Assembly: GCA_037576195.1 (NCBI GenBank)
Contig: CM075104.1
Location: 12,416,211 to 12,480,210 of the forward strand
Direction of reading: 5' to 3'
DNA length: 64,000 bases
Origin: Phytoseiulus persimilis
Taxonomy: Eukaryota; Arthropoda; Arachnida; Mesostigmata; Phytoseiidae
This document shows, one piece after another, positions 38,390-48,191 of this stretch; position 1 is the stretch's first letter; every line of letters starts with the position of its first letter. The notes under the pieces are model-generated. The model had not been told where the DNA came from. It ran no database searches and saw only the letters and a program-made list of their open reading frames with translations. A program made the translations under genes and the position numbers.

Positions 38390-39063
38390 CTCAGATTCTT
38401 GGCCTCGACCGGGCTTGCCCAAAGTTCCGACGGGATGGTTGCGGAGAAGGACTCCAACCTTGAACTTCGAGTGAAGCGAAGAGAATAGCCCGATTGTTGT
38501 AACAATGAAATATCATTTCACGCTTCCCCCATTGAAGGACTGGTCATTGCGAAAGAACACGGGAGAAGTTCGGCTGAGAAAGCCTGGAAGAACTGGCTTC
38601 CGGGAGTGCGCTTTCGGGTTACTCACGAATTTCACGGAGTTACTCCGCTGATCAGCCATGCCCATGCGCCAACGAAGCCCTAGATCGCGCTCACCCTCCG
38701 GCGGGATATCAAATGCAAGCTGAACCGAGGAGCCACCCATGTACGGATCGTAGTGCCACTTCGGTCTGGCGCTTTTTCGTTGATTGCATCACCTGAACGC
38801 AGAAACTCAGAGAGCTCGGTTCTCCGTGCATCGAGCCGTGACACTCCGGGGCATGCGACTCGGCCATCTTCTCTTCTTTCTGAATCGGGGTTCCCTCTCC
38901 TTGCTCTTGGTATACCAAGTTGACCACCGACATGATAGAGTTCCTCAAACAGATCCGATATCGTCATCGAACGAAGCATGGAGCGCACTCGAAGTTTCCC
39001 TGCTCCGACTTCAAGATATCGCTGCCACGTTGCAAAATATTCTGGAGTCAAATTGTTGCGCAC
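38390..39063 (-). CDS. Candidate multi-exon gene, weakly endo-beta-N-acetylglucosaminidase-like
   Basis: Two exons join in phase 0. One is 38627-38758, ending at the strong donor TTC|GTGAGT. The next is 38390-38464, after CTCGAAG, ending GAG|GTAGCA. The first reads WHYDPYMGGSSVQLAFDIPP; the GGSS-x-x-L-x-x-x-I-P-P-E pattern resembles the domain after the catalytic barrel of GH85 cytosolic endo-beta-N-acetylglucosaminidases. Upstream on the same strand a frame at 38.77-39.06 kb contains LTPEYFATWQRYLEVG. The catalytic barrel itself was not found, because the Kazal gene lies immediately upstream. This may be a gene fragment or an unrelated gene. The exon logic is moderate and the homology weak. 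Confidence 0.3.
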
Positions 39064-39168
39064 AGATGGTAACGTGAAGAAGCTTGCGACTCAACCGCTC
39101 GTTTCTCAATTCCTTAAAACAATCCGAGTAAAATCTTCAAAAATGAAGCCGTTGCAAACAAAAAGAGG

Positions 39169-39174
39169 TTTATT
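39169..39174 (-). terminator. Poly(A) signal of the Kazal gene
   Basis: The minus strand reads AATAAA, 67 bases beyond the stop codon of the Kazal inhibitor. Confidence 0.65.
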
Positions 39175-39240
39175 GAGACATCAAGAGGATCCGGAAACCT
39201 GGCTGTACACCTGCGATCCCTAGGTAGACACCTGCACCTC

Positions 39241-39423
39241 TCAGTTGGAAGAGCATTCACCTTCGATGATTTCCTCCGCAATGGCTTTGTGGCACAAAGC
39301 GACGCACCTATTCGGGTACGTCTTCCCTCGCCAGCAGACCGGGACGAATTCTCGAGTGCAGACACAAGCGAACGCCTGGGTGGCGAAAGCCAAGAAGATC
39401 AAAAAGATGGCGAGGAATTTCAT
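39241..39423 (-). CDS. Secreted single-domain Kazal-type protease inhibitor
   Basis: The 60-residue product starts with a hydrophobic signal peptide (MKFLAIFLIFLAFATQAFA) and is followed by one Kazal domain. The six cysteines follow the pattern C-x-C-x7-C-x9-C-x3-C-x12-C, with the hallmark PVC and the Y-x-N-x-C core (KTYPNRC). By comparison with ovomucoid, the P1 residue, second after the second cysteine, is Arg, which predicts inhibition of trypsin-like serine proteases. The CxC spacing is the short arthropod form. An in-frame ATG eight codons upstream lies at about the predicted transcription start, so I chose the inner ATG, whose product has the better signal peptide. The gene is one exon with its own TATA box and poly(A) signal. 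In mites and ticks such proteins act in saliva, gut or haemolymph; which one applies here is unknown. Confidence 0.88.
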   Translation of the reverse strand: MKFLAIFLIFLAFATQAFACVCTREFVPVCWRGKTYPNRCVALCHKAIAEEIIEGECSSN

Positions 39424-39464
39424 TTTCAATGGGGTGTTGAGTGACATTCACAACTGTGTGGGGA

Positions 39465-39472
39465 TATTTATA
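39465..39472 (-). promoter_or_regulatory. TATA box of the Kazal gene
   Basis: The minus strand reads TATAAATA. A start about 30 bases downstream would fall near 39440, just before the chosen ATG at 39423, giving a very short 5' leader. Confidence 0.6.
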
Positions 39473-39479
39473 CCTGCCA

Positions 39480-40430
39480 CTGAATCAACATCGGAGAGAG
39501 TTGTCTCTAGCACAAGCAGATTAACGTCAAGGGATTCGAAACAAGAGCAAGTTTCCGCGCGGTAAAGGTGAGCCTTTAGAGGGATTTACATGTATTGTTC
39601 CGAATCGATGCGATCCAGAAACAGTCTTTGGGCGTGTGTCCCATTCCCTACAAGTAAATCTCGTTCCGTCTCCCTCGTGGCGTTTCTGGTTTTTGTTGGT
39701 GTGTGAATCGATTCGAGGTCACAACGATTCTCGATATCGAGTTGTTATTCGGAAATCGGGAGCGGGGGCGGTTCATCGCTGTTGTTCTCGTCGCTCGTAT
39801 TGCGATTGTTTCCTTCCAGAGCTCGCATTTAGTTCCAGTGCCCTGTCTGGACCGTTTCCAGTCTTCCTCTGTGAAGGCTGGGGGGGCGGAGGGTCTTGTG
39901 GACAACCTCTGAGGGCCGGCTAGATGCCCGAAACGGCCGAAGATAATCTGAGGTGAAAACCATGCGAATGCAATTGATTGCGGATGAATGGCACCCCAGG
40001 CGGCACCCGAGAGATGCTCTGGTTCACTGCTCAGGAACTAGTAGAGTGGGGGCCTTTTCCCTTCGCTATCCGTACAACTAATCATCATCCACTCTCCTTC
40101 GAGTAGGAAAAATCGGAGACCATTTTAGCAGGTGGTTCAGTTATCAGATGATTAGCTCCCGAGAACGTTTGGTTCTTTCCGTACCTATTTTTGAAGAAGT
40201 GACGACTCCAGGAGTCGTTACCTTTGATTATTGGGTGAGCGTCGACCCATTCGAAAGAATCGAGGATACCTGATGGAGAAACCTTCGAGAATGTGGTTGC
40301 CGGCTCGAGCCGAAAAGAGTGAATTATGTTTTTCCGTTCTGCAGGGCAGAGCCCTCTATGGTGGCGGACAACGATGTCTAGTCTTATACAGTAGAAATGT
40401 GGTAGAACGGGCCGCCGGCCGTCGACAAAC
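39480..40430. other. Intergenic between Kazal and inhibitor-2 genes
   Basis: No recognised gene. This stretch lies between two divergently transcribed genes and probably contains both upstream regions. Open frames on either strand (39.6-39.9 and 40.1-40.4 kb) lack recognisable content. Confidence 0.4.
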
Positions 40431-40433
40431 AAA

Positions 40434-43400
40434 ATGACGTTAGGAGCATCTTCAGACTCGAGTGAACCTCCTCGGTGTCACCCGAAGCGGGAGGCTCCCC
40501 GCATCCGTTGGGACGAGGACAATATTAGGGCAACATACCATCCGGCGGAAAAGGTCTCGGTTATTCGTCGTTCGGATTATCATTCACCGAGCCTTGAACC
40601 CTGTTGTCTGCAGTGGTGAGCATCTCACTCAATGTTTCCATGTGGTACCAGGACTATGGATTCATGACAATCGATGAGCCCAAAACACCGTTTGAGCGAA
40701 GCCAATCAGATCAACAAGCCACTGGCGTCAACATGGAGGAGCTACGCCAAAAGTTAATGAATCTTCCATCTGAATCGGAGAAGAAAGAGGTATTCGAAAT
40801 TTTCTCTAGGGAGTTGATAGCGCGGTGCAACCATCTTGCGACGGAGCCCATGGGTTTCAGGAGCGAAACTCTTGAGGAAACATGCACTTCATTCAGACGG
40901 GGAAGCGGATCGTTCCATTCGGATTCGAACGGATCATAGCGGCTCTTGAATTCTTCGAGCTCTTAGGAAGCATTCCTCGGATTTCCTCCAGGCAGATACC
41001 AGCCCTTTGTGCTGATGCTAGATCCATTGTTTTCGAGTTCTCTTAAGCCGTTCGGATCGCTGGTCGAATGCAGTTCAAAGCTGAAAATTAACGATGATCA
41101 ATCACGACCTGTTCACCGTGATATTTTCGAAGACAGAAGTAGCTGAATCCCGCTGGTATCTGATGAAAATCAACGTCCTAGAGCCGAAAAATCACGGTGG
41201 AGGTCGGGAACTGTCAGAAACACTCTCGCCTGGAGATGTTCTCTCACGAGCTCTACGAGCAGTGCCGAGAATGAGTAGGCTGCTCTTCGACGTGTTTCTT
41301 CACGGGTGACTTCAGCGTCTCTATCGCGATGATCAGTAGCTCAGCTGGAGCGGTGCGGGAATGCTGTTTCTGCGGCGTGGAAATCGGCGAGGTTTCCACG
41401 TCTGGATACCATGACGGTACCTGGAAAGTACCGGTTTCGGTTCTGGCGGTTCTGCATGCCCGTTTCCCGGTTAGAGGCTTGAAGAGCATGGCATAGTCCA
41501 ATCCAGTCGCCCCGCTTCTCAAAGCTACGGTGAGGGTATGAAGGAGATTGAACTTTCGGAGCGGAATACGACGCGAACCATTTCGAACTCGGAATTGTTG
41601 AGGACACGGTTCAGAGCTTGACAAGTGATCTCTTGTGTCGAGTGAGCTCAGAAATCTCATCAACCGTGGCCGCGAAGCCCAGTCCACACTTCCTCGTGAG
41701 AATCCGGACTAGAAAAGCAAGAAGGATATTCCCAGCGACCCAGAAAGAACGTGAGAAGAGCTTCAACGGAGTTGACTGGCGTCGAGGAGTCACTTTACAC
41801 ATATTATCACTTGGAGCTCCAAATCGTGAAGAACAGAAAGCCGCACGCGATCGCGGAGGCTTCTTGCAGAATGCTGACAAGTTATGAAAAAACTGGCGGC
41901 ACTGGAACTGAAAGATATATCCCCGTCGATAAGGAGGATCCAACGATCCGAGGATCGAGTTTTGAGAATGATCAAGGCAGCTCGATTCTTCTGTATCCAG
42001 TGAAGCGTAGCGGACCGTAGGTGTCCGGAACGAAATCAATCTCTCGGGCATGCGCAACGAATTGTGAGGACGCAATTTTGATTTGCGCGGAGAGGTGGGA
42101 GCGTCCTGAGAACAGAAGGAGAGCCCTGAATATGAGAAGTTATCAGATCACGATTGGTTGGTCTTTCTGGAGTATCCGGTCGATATATTTTCGTAGTCCA
42201 ATGACTTGGATTCGTGGCTCTCGAAGCTTGTCAACACTGAAGAGCTGGTTGATGCTTTCCAGAATCAGCTGGCAATGTGGAGAAATCGGGCGGTTGGAAG
42301 GGCTTCTCAGATGTTCTCAATACCAATCTGGGTTTGCACTCCTTCTGGCTTCTCGGCTCTCGATCGGAAGAGAATATTAGCTACTGAGCGGAAGTGCGAC
42401 AAGAACTCGCATGCAATTTCCCCCGACTCATAACTGTGGGAAAACGTCCTCAGCGCTGACGAGCATGAAAACGTGACCTCGATCCAAGCTTGACGTCCGA
42501 AAGGCTCTCCGTATTGTCGGTACATGCTCGACGCGCGAAATCGGGGATCTGGTACAAAACCCTCAGAAGGTTTTACACATAGAGCGAGGTCAGGTTTGTT
42601 GTGGTTCCACAGTTCTGTCTCTCTTGTACAGAGGCCGCCAGCTCAATGTGCAAAGCTGGGTTTGGAAATAAATGAGCTCGTGTCCACTGCCGCTGGGGGC
42701 TGTGAGCGTCACGGTCGGCGCTTTTTTGAGGGGGGGGGGCTTCTTGATACGGATCCTATCGGCGCTGCCGGCTGCAGAACAGCGGGACCGACCACGAAGT
42801 GTCTTGAAAGATCCGCCTCTGCTTTGAAGATGAGTGATTCTAACGCTCGAGGCTTCCAAAACAGTTTTCCAATTGTTCGATTTGAGCTGAACTTGGGGGA
42901 GTCCGCGGGCTCGAAAAGGTCGCCGACACCTGCTCTGGAGTACTGAGAGCCATGTCCGATTCTGATCGCATTTCTGAAAGATCTCTGGAACGCGGTCTGA
43001 AACTCCGTTCTCGTTAGATCTCGTTAGTCCCCCAGATCACGAATTCAGCAAGGAAACCTGAACGAGTCATGTTGTAGTGGTCTATGTGGCTTGATGGTTA
43101 TCCACTGGCAATCGATTCTTGAGGACCGTCTCTGAAACCGATTTTTCGCTCGTTCTGGATGAGGAGCAGTTCCCTAGGGCTGTGAAGCTGTGAACCTTCA
43201 ATCCAAGCATCGTTTCATCCCCGCACGGAACCACGTCCAAACGCCAACTCGAAGGGATCCTTGAAGGCTCTTGAGCCCGTGATTGGATAAACCTGTGATT
43301 CGCATCGACAGACATCAACGTTTCAACGGGGCTCAAAGCCGCGAGTCATGAGCTGTCCAGTATCCGTTCAATGGCCTGTACTTTCGTTTGGAGGGAGTGC

Positions 43401-43719
43401 ACGTCAACTGGCTGCCGGGATTCCAGAACGGGTCGGATGGAAGGGAATGTCCTCGACCCAAATCCTCCGTTGCGGAGTCTTAGAGCTTACTTGGCTGTCG
43501 TGATTCTACGACTAATCTTATCCACAGGCTGACCGTCGATCGAAGTTCGAAGAAAAGCGTCGTAAGCATTACGCCGGCATGGCTGATGCGATATTCGAAA
43601 CTAGCCACCCGTATGTTGAAGAGTATCTGAAAGGGATTGCGGAAAGGGAAAGTTCGAACAGGAACAGGTCATCGTCAGAGCTAACGTCGAAATCATCAGG
43701 ATCTGATGGAACTCGATGA
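40434..43719 (+). CDS. Protein phosphatase inhibitor 2 (IPP-2 family), three exons
   Basis: Inhibitor-2 binds the catalytic subunit of protein phosphatase 1 and regulates or chaperones it. Exons are 40434-40553, 40652-40789 and 43528-43719, all joining in phase 0, for 149 residues. Exon 1 ends with WDEDNIRATYHPAEK and exon 2 starts DYGFMTIDEPKTPF. Together they reproduce the family signature W-D-E-x-N-I-x-A-T-Y-H-P followed by D-Y-G-x-M-x-I-D-E-P-x-T-P, where the TP threonine is the GSK3 site in vertebrates. Exon 3 supplies the PP1-active-site helix (KFEEKRRKHYAGM, compare K-R-K-L-H-Y-N-E-G). The start has a good context (AACAAAATG). The last intron is about 2.7 kb, far longer than the others here. 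If it is retained, exon 2 reads on to a stop at 40937-40939. Confidence 0.88.
40790..43527. other. Long last intron of the inhibitor-2 gene
   Basis: No recognised gene inside. Minus frames at 41.25-42.07 kb include a hydrophobic stretch (SFWVAGNILLAFLVRIL) that could be a membrane-protein remnant, and a G-run occurs near 42730. No splice chain could be built. Confidence 0.4.
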
Positions 43720-44232
43720 AACGGCTGCGAAAGAAGAAGTCATCGTCAATGTCAGCTTCGTGGTAGCTTTTTGCGCAATTATACGTCGGGTCAGAAATGC
43801 GGCCGGTGTCATAGATGTTGGTATACCACTCAGGAAGGCTAAATCTCGAGTAAAAAACACGATGGATGTGACTCCCGACGGCGCTCCCCTCAGACTGATC
43901 ATTCGGAGACTTTGACTCGATTCCATGATCATAACTAGAGATGCGAAATCCCCGTGCACGTCCTTCTCCGTTATTTTTGTCCGGTTTCCGAGAATCCGAG
44001 AAAAATGTCGGTTCATCGTGGCTTCGGCTCAAATGATCCGGTTTCCGCGCCATTCTGAGGGAAAACGAACGGTTCCGAGGCTGGTTCTGCATGCTCATAT
44101 CCCAAGTCCTCACAAGAACGGCCGCAGCGAGGGAAACTCCCAAAAAAGTTTAAGGTTGCATAGCACTCCAAGTCCTCAGAAGTTGGAATCCGGAAGCTGT
44201 CGAGTTGTTCGTGTCACGCGTCACGCCAAGAT

Positions 44233-45843
44233 ATGGAGGCTGCCGACGCTGGTGCTCTGAAAGATCCTGTTAGTAACCCAGACCTTGAGGAACTTTCCGA
44301 GACAATCACGGGGTTCTTCCAGCTCCACAGCTCATCGGATCACGAGCCTACAGCTCTCAACTTGAGAAACTTGCAGCCATCTCCGCTGGGAAGTCCGAAA
44401 GTTCCCGACAAGCTCCATTCCGCAACGTTGAGAGGGAAGGTCCTTCTGGATCCCCAGAATCATCAGCACAGATCATCGTCATAGAATTTCGGAGGACAGC
44501 ATCAGAAAGTATCTTCCGATACAATTCAATTCTCATCTCGGACGCTCTTGGATAGCTCTTGGACGCTCAACCATGTCGGAAACCACGATAGCTGTCGGTT
44601 TCTTCGAGTACATGGGCGCAATCGAGCCGGGAGCTCTTTTTACGTCGGATCAGCCCCGTCTCGATATTTTCGGGGTCGGGCTGATAGATATACGTGCCAA
44701 CGCGATACATGATTCTCGATTCTTGTCGTTGGAACGAATCTCGCAAGACTCTTTCGACAGCGGAAATATGCGGGTCCTGAAAAGGTCTGCTATCACTAGT
44801 CCCTACTACAGACGCTGCTTGCAGACCTGAGAGTTCATCCTTTCAGGTCGCTGCCATGTGGAAGGCTCTGAGGATTCGTTTCTCCCGACAGAAAGCTTTC
44901 CGCTATCGCATCCGATCGCTCCAACGAGGAACTGCCCAGAATCGAATAATGGTACTTCCATTGAGCGTCGAGTTGCCTTGCTCTTATGCCTCACTTTCCG
45001 AAGGACTGGAGCGAGCCAGGCATATTAGAATTCTAGTAGGCAGCCAGAGCAAGATGGCAACCGTTCAGAGCACAACGCGGAAAAGTTGCAACATCTGGGC
45101 ATGGCGTTGTTTTAAGTCTCGACTTCTCGCTACCCAGAGATTGCCTGAACGAGAAAGTCATTGATCTTGAAAGCTTAGCGGTTCATCATCAGATAGCTCA
45201 CCGCGTACTCCGCACACATCGTTCCCGACTTCTGGCATGTCGGGGAGCTCAGGGATCTAGTGAACATGTTCTCACAGCGCGCTGGCTCCGACGACATCGG
45301 CGTTGGATCCGAGATATGGTCGATTAGTATCCCCAGGAATATCTTCCGTTCTTCTCGCTGACTCTCCAATTGAACTCATTGGGAAAATGGACTCGGTGTC
45401 GTATCTCTTGAGCGGTGCCTCAATGTTTCCGAAAAGCCTCAATTTCATCTCTGTTCTCTCGGGACTCCGCTGCCTGGCATCTACTTCTATTGCAGTGTCT
45501 CATCTAGTGGTTGACAAAGGCCAAGCCGGTGTTTCTGGGAGTTTAGACTGACACGTGACAAGAGTTCAACCAATCGGGAGAGTCAAGGCCGAGGGTCGAC
45601 ATGTCGCTTGCGGAGAATGATCCGCTCACACCGACTTTCGGACGAATGCTGCCAGCAGCCACCTCATTCCAGATTGGGTCATTACAACATCGCCCATTAG
45701 GGCAAGCCCATAGAAGCATCCCTCCGGAGCCTCCACGTCTGACGAGCAGCATCGTGGAGTCAACGAAAATTACCTTGCAGTCAGGACACATCACTCAATT
45801 CAAGGTGTATCCCAAGGAACAGCGCTCTTCAGTGAACTCATGA
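44233..45843 (+). CDS. Candidate Ser/Pro-rich multi-exon gene
   Basis: Coding-like plus-strand pieces follow one another. An ATG frame at 44233-44484 (reading PDLEELSETITGFFQ, then PSPLGSPKVPDK) comes first. A segment after the acceptor CATCCTTTCAG at about 44849 contains CHVEGSEDSFLP. A further piece with EHNAEKLQHLGM lies near 45070. The last frame, 45601-45843, starts at an ATG and holds DPLTPTFGRMLP. Their S/P-rich composition is shared, but I could not prove the junctions, and other frames are open over parts of the region. The final stop (45841-45843) directly abuts the stop of the ionotropic receptor on the other strand. No family recognised. Confidence 0.25.
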
Positions 45844-48191
45844 AAAGCCGCGTTTCTTTTTGTACGAATTGAGACTTCGCGAGACCATGTACAAAAACAT
45901 CAGCTCTCCGATGAAACCGACGCTCGCTATAAGTGCGCCCACTCCAAGAACGAGCCAAACTCCAAAAAGGTCCTCCGCTGAGAGATGAGTTGCTTCGCCG
46001 CCGCTCAGGGACTCTCCTGTGTGAGGTTTCACGAAACACGGCGAATTGGTCGGGTCCATGATATAACGAGGTATCCAGGGTATTTTCGCTTCTTGAAGCC
46101 AACGGCACCTAGAAGGCGTTCGTAAGGCGTAAAGGGCCAAACAAGCGTCAAAGATAAGGTGGACCAATGTTAGGAACTCACCTCTTGTCAATTTCGCGAA
46201 CGAGGGTCGAATCGATACCAGGTCTGTAGTAGAATCCATTGTACACCTCCGACAGGCCAGATGACTGATACAAATAGGAACCTTTGATTTTCGGGCACAG
46301 CCTGGGCAGCTCATATATGGAGCCGAATTCGTCAGCATAGAGAACTCCTCGACGCGTTACCATTTTGCCAACGGTCTCTAGGGAATAGTAACTGCGGAAA
46401 AAATATCGGCTTTCAGGCTATATGCTGTGGTCGTTTGTCCTCAAATCATGCCAGCCATGTCATTCCGATCAGATTTCCGATGAAGGTGGACGCTGTAGAA
46501 AGATCTCCCAGGAGCTTCACCGCGACTTTTCGTTCAAGTCTGCGGCCGAGAGTTAGATGAGCCAAGCTTGGCATTTATTTCCAACCGCGGAAGGATACGA
46601 CCGATTTCATTCTCGAGCAACGAGGAACTCCGGCGTAGTGAAGTCATCCTGAGTTATTTGCATTCGATACAGACCACCATCGAGCTTGCATGGGGTTCAG
46701 CCAGAGTCAGAGGTGGGGCTTTCGATAATGAGGCCTTCATTTCTCAGGCAAACGGTAGCTTACTCTTTAAGCGGGACAACACTCTCAGGCTTCAGACGCT
46801 CTCGCTGCGCGAGGATCTCCTCGCCGTGCTCCAGCTTTATGACCTGGAACAAACTCAGCTCTCGGAAACTTGCTCACCGCTTACGCGGCCGTTCTTCTTC
46901 CGATTCGTGTCTCTTTTATCATACTATGGACCATACGTACAGAAAGAAATAACGCGAGATCATTGTGCATCATCGGGAGCAGTTTCGGGCGGTCGAGGAC
47001 GTCTTTGTTGGTACGAATTCTTTCTGTCTCCACCAGAACGACAAAACTGGACTTGAGGGTGCTTTGGATGAAGACAGCGACAACGAAAGTTGCTGCAATG
47101 AGAATATAGTCTCTTCGGTCAGGGGACAGAGAGGATTGGGAGAGGAGCGATTCGAGGACGTCGTCAGATCGCCTTGTGATCGGATTCCGATGGACGCACC
47201 CAGAAGCCACGCTCCGAAAAGTATTTTTGATGAGTAAGTTATTCGATGGTTCGAGACAACCTGAGCATGGCTTGTTTCGCAGAAGAACGTAGGATAGTAG
47301 AACATGAAAAACAGGTTGGCGTATGATCCGGAGCTTCCGCCCGTTATCGTAGAGTTGAAGACTGAGCTCAACACAACACTCACGAGGGCGATCGCTACCA
47401 ATACGGGGAAAACCTTGAAAAACAGAAAGAAAATCGTCATCGATGCGAAAGGCGACTCCTTTTCTCACCACTTGATAATGATGTGTTCCTCGTCTTCATG
47501 GTGCACAGCATCGCTCCCTCACTTCGGTTATCAGCTCCTCGTTGACGACCGAAGTTGAAGACTTTCGCAGTACTTGCTTCATGCCCGAGACCATTATAAC
47601 TCTGATAGCATCCAGGGCAATGGATTTTTTAAAGAAATCATCGTAAGGGTGGAAACGCGCCATAGGCGCGTAGGTGACGTCCGCCGTCTGAAAAGGATCA
47701 GGTGTCGGGGGAGGATCCTATCGGAGTGATTCTCGTCCGGGGAGGGCGGCTATTCCACTTCGAGAAGCTTACCTCCTCCGCCAGATCGCGTAGAGCTCCG
47801 TGGTATTGTCCATCAGGTGTCATGGCGCCGTAGGTCTCATCCGAAGTTCCGATGATCCGCAGATTGATCCCCATGGCCCATGTCGCATTACAAATAATAG
47901 ATGCGGCTGTTCCGTGCGCTCTGAGTTGGCCATCGGGAAGCTTTCCCAGTATCACATGAGGCACAAACTGAAGTAAAATACACCGAATTCACTTTGAGCG
48001 AACACCGAAATCTCTTCCATCCCCCTGATTCTAACCTCTAGACCAACACCGACCAGGGTGGTGTTGGCAAACGTTCCTCTGCTGGTGTCTATGGGCCAAG
48101 CCATTTTGGGGATCATCTGACAACACGGGAGCACTGCGAAATTTATATTCTCTCTGGACGCTATCATAATGGAGTGAGCGATAAATCCCAT
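45838..48191 (-). CDS. Divergent ionotropic receptor (iGluR-related chemoreceptor)
   Basis: Arthropod IRs are ligand-gated cation channels in sensory dendrites. In-phase exons are 48036-48191, 47773-47967, 47523-47687, 47413 downward, an exon ending at 46937, 46764-46872, 46183-46391 and 45838-46108. The ligand-binding half S1 reads NLRIIGTSDETYGAM-TPDGQYHGALRDL, then TADVTYAPMARFHPYDDF. TM1 is VFPVLVAIALVSVV. The pore region has ESLLSQSSLSPDRR and TM3 is AATFVVAVFIQSTL, followed by ERIRTNKDVLD. S2 carries SIYELPRLCPKIKG and YRPGIDSTLVREI. TM4 is DLFGVWLVLGVGALIASVGF with a short lysine-rich tail. There is no N-terminal ligand domain, as in most divergent IRs. The junction between the TM1 exon and the pore exon (47.14-47.41 kb) does not close cleanly, so a non-obvious splice or a lesion is possible. 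The start ATG at 48191 is a choice; a coding-like frame lies upstream at 48.84-49.08 kb. Confidence 0.8.

Noticed and set aside
46568-47056. Plus frame of 162 codons
   Set aside because: It overlaps receptor exons on the minus strand that are fixed by splice phase and homology, so it is an antisense shadow.
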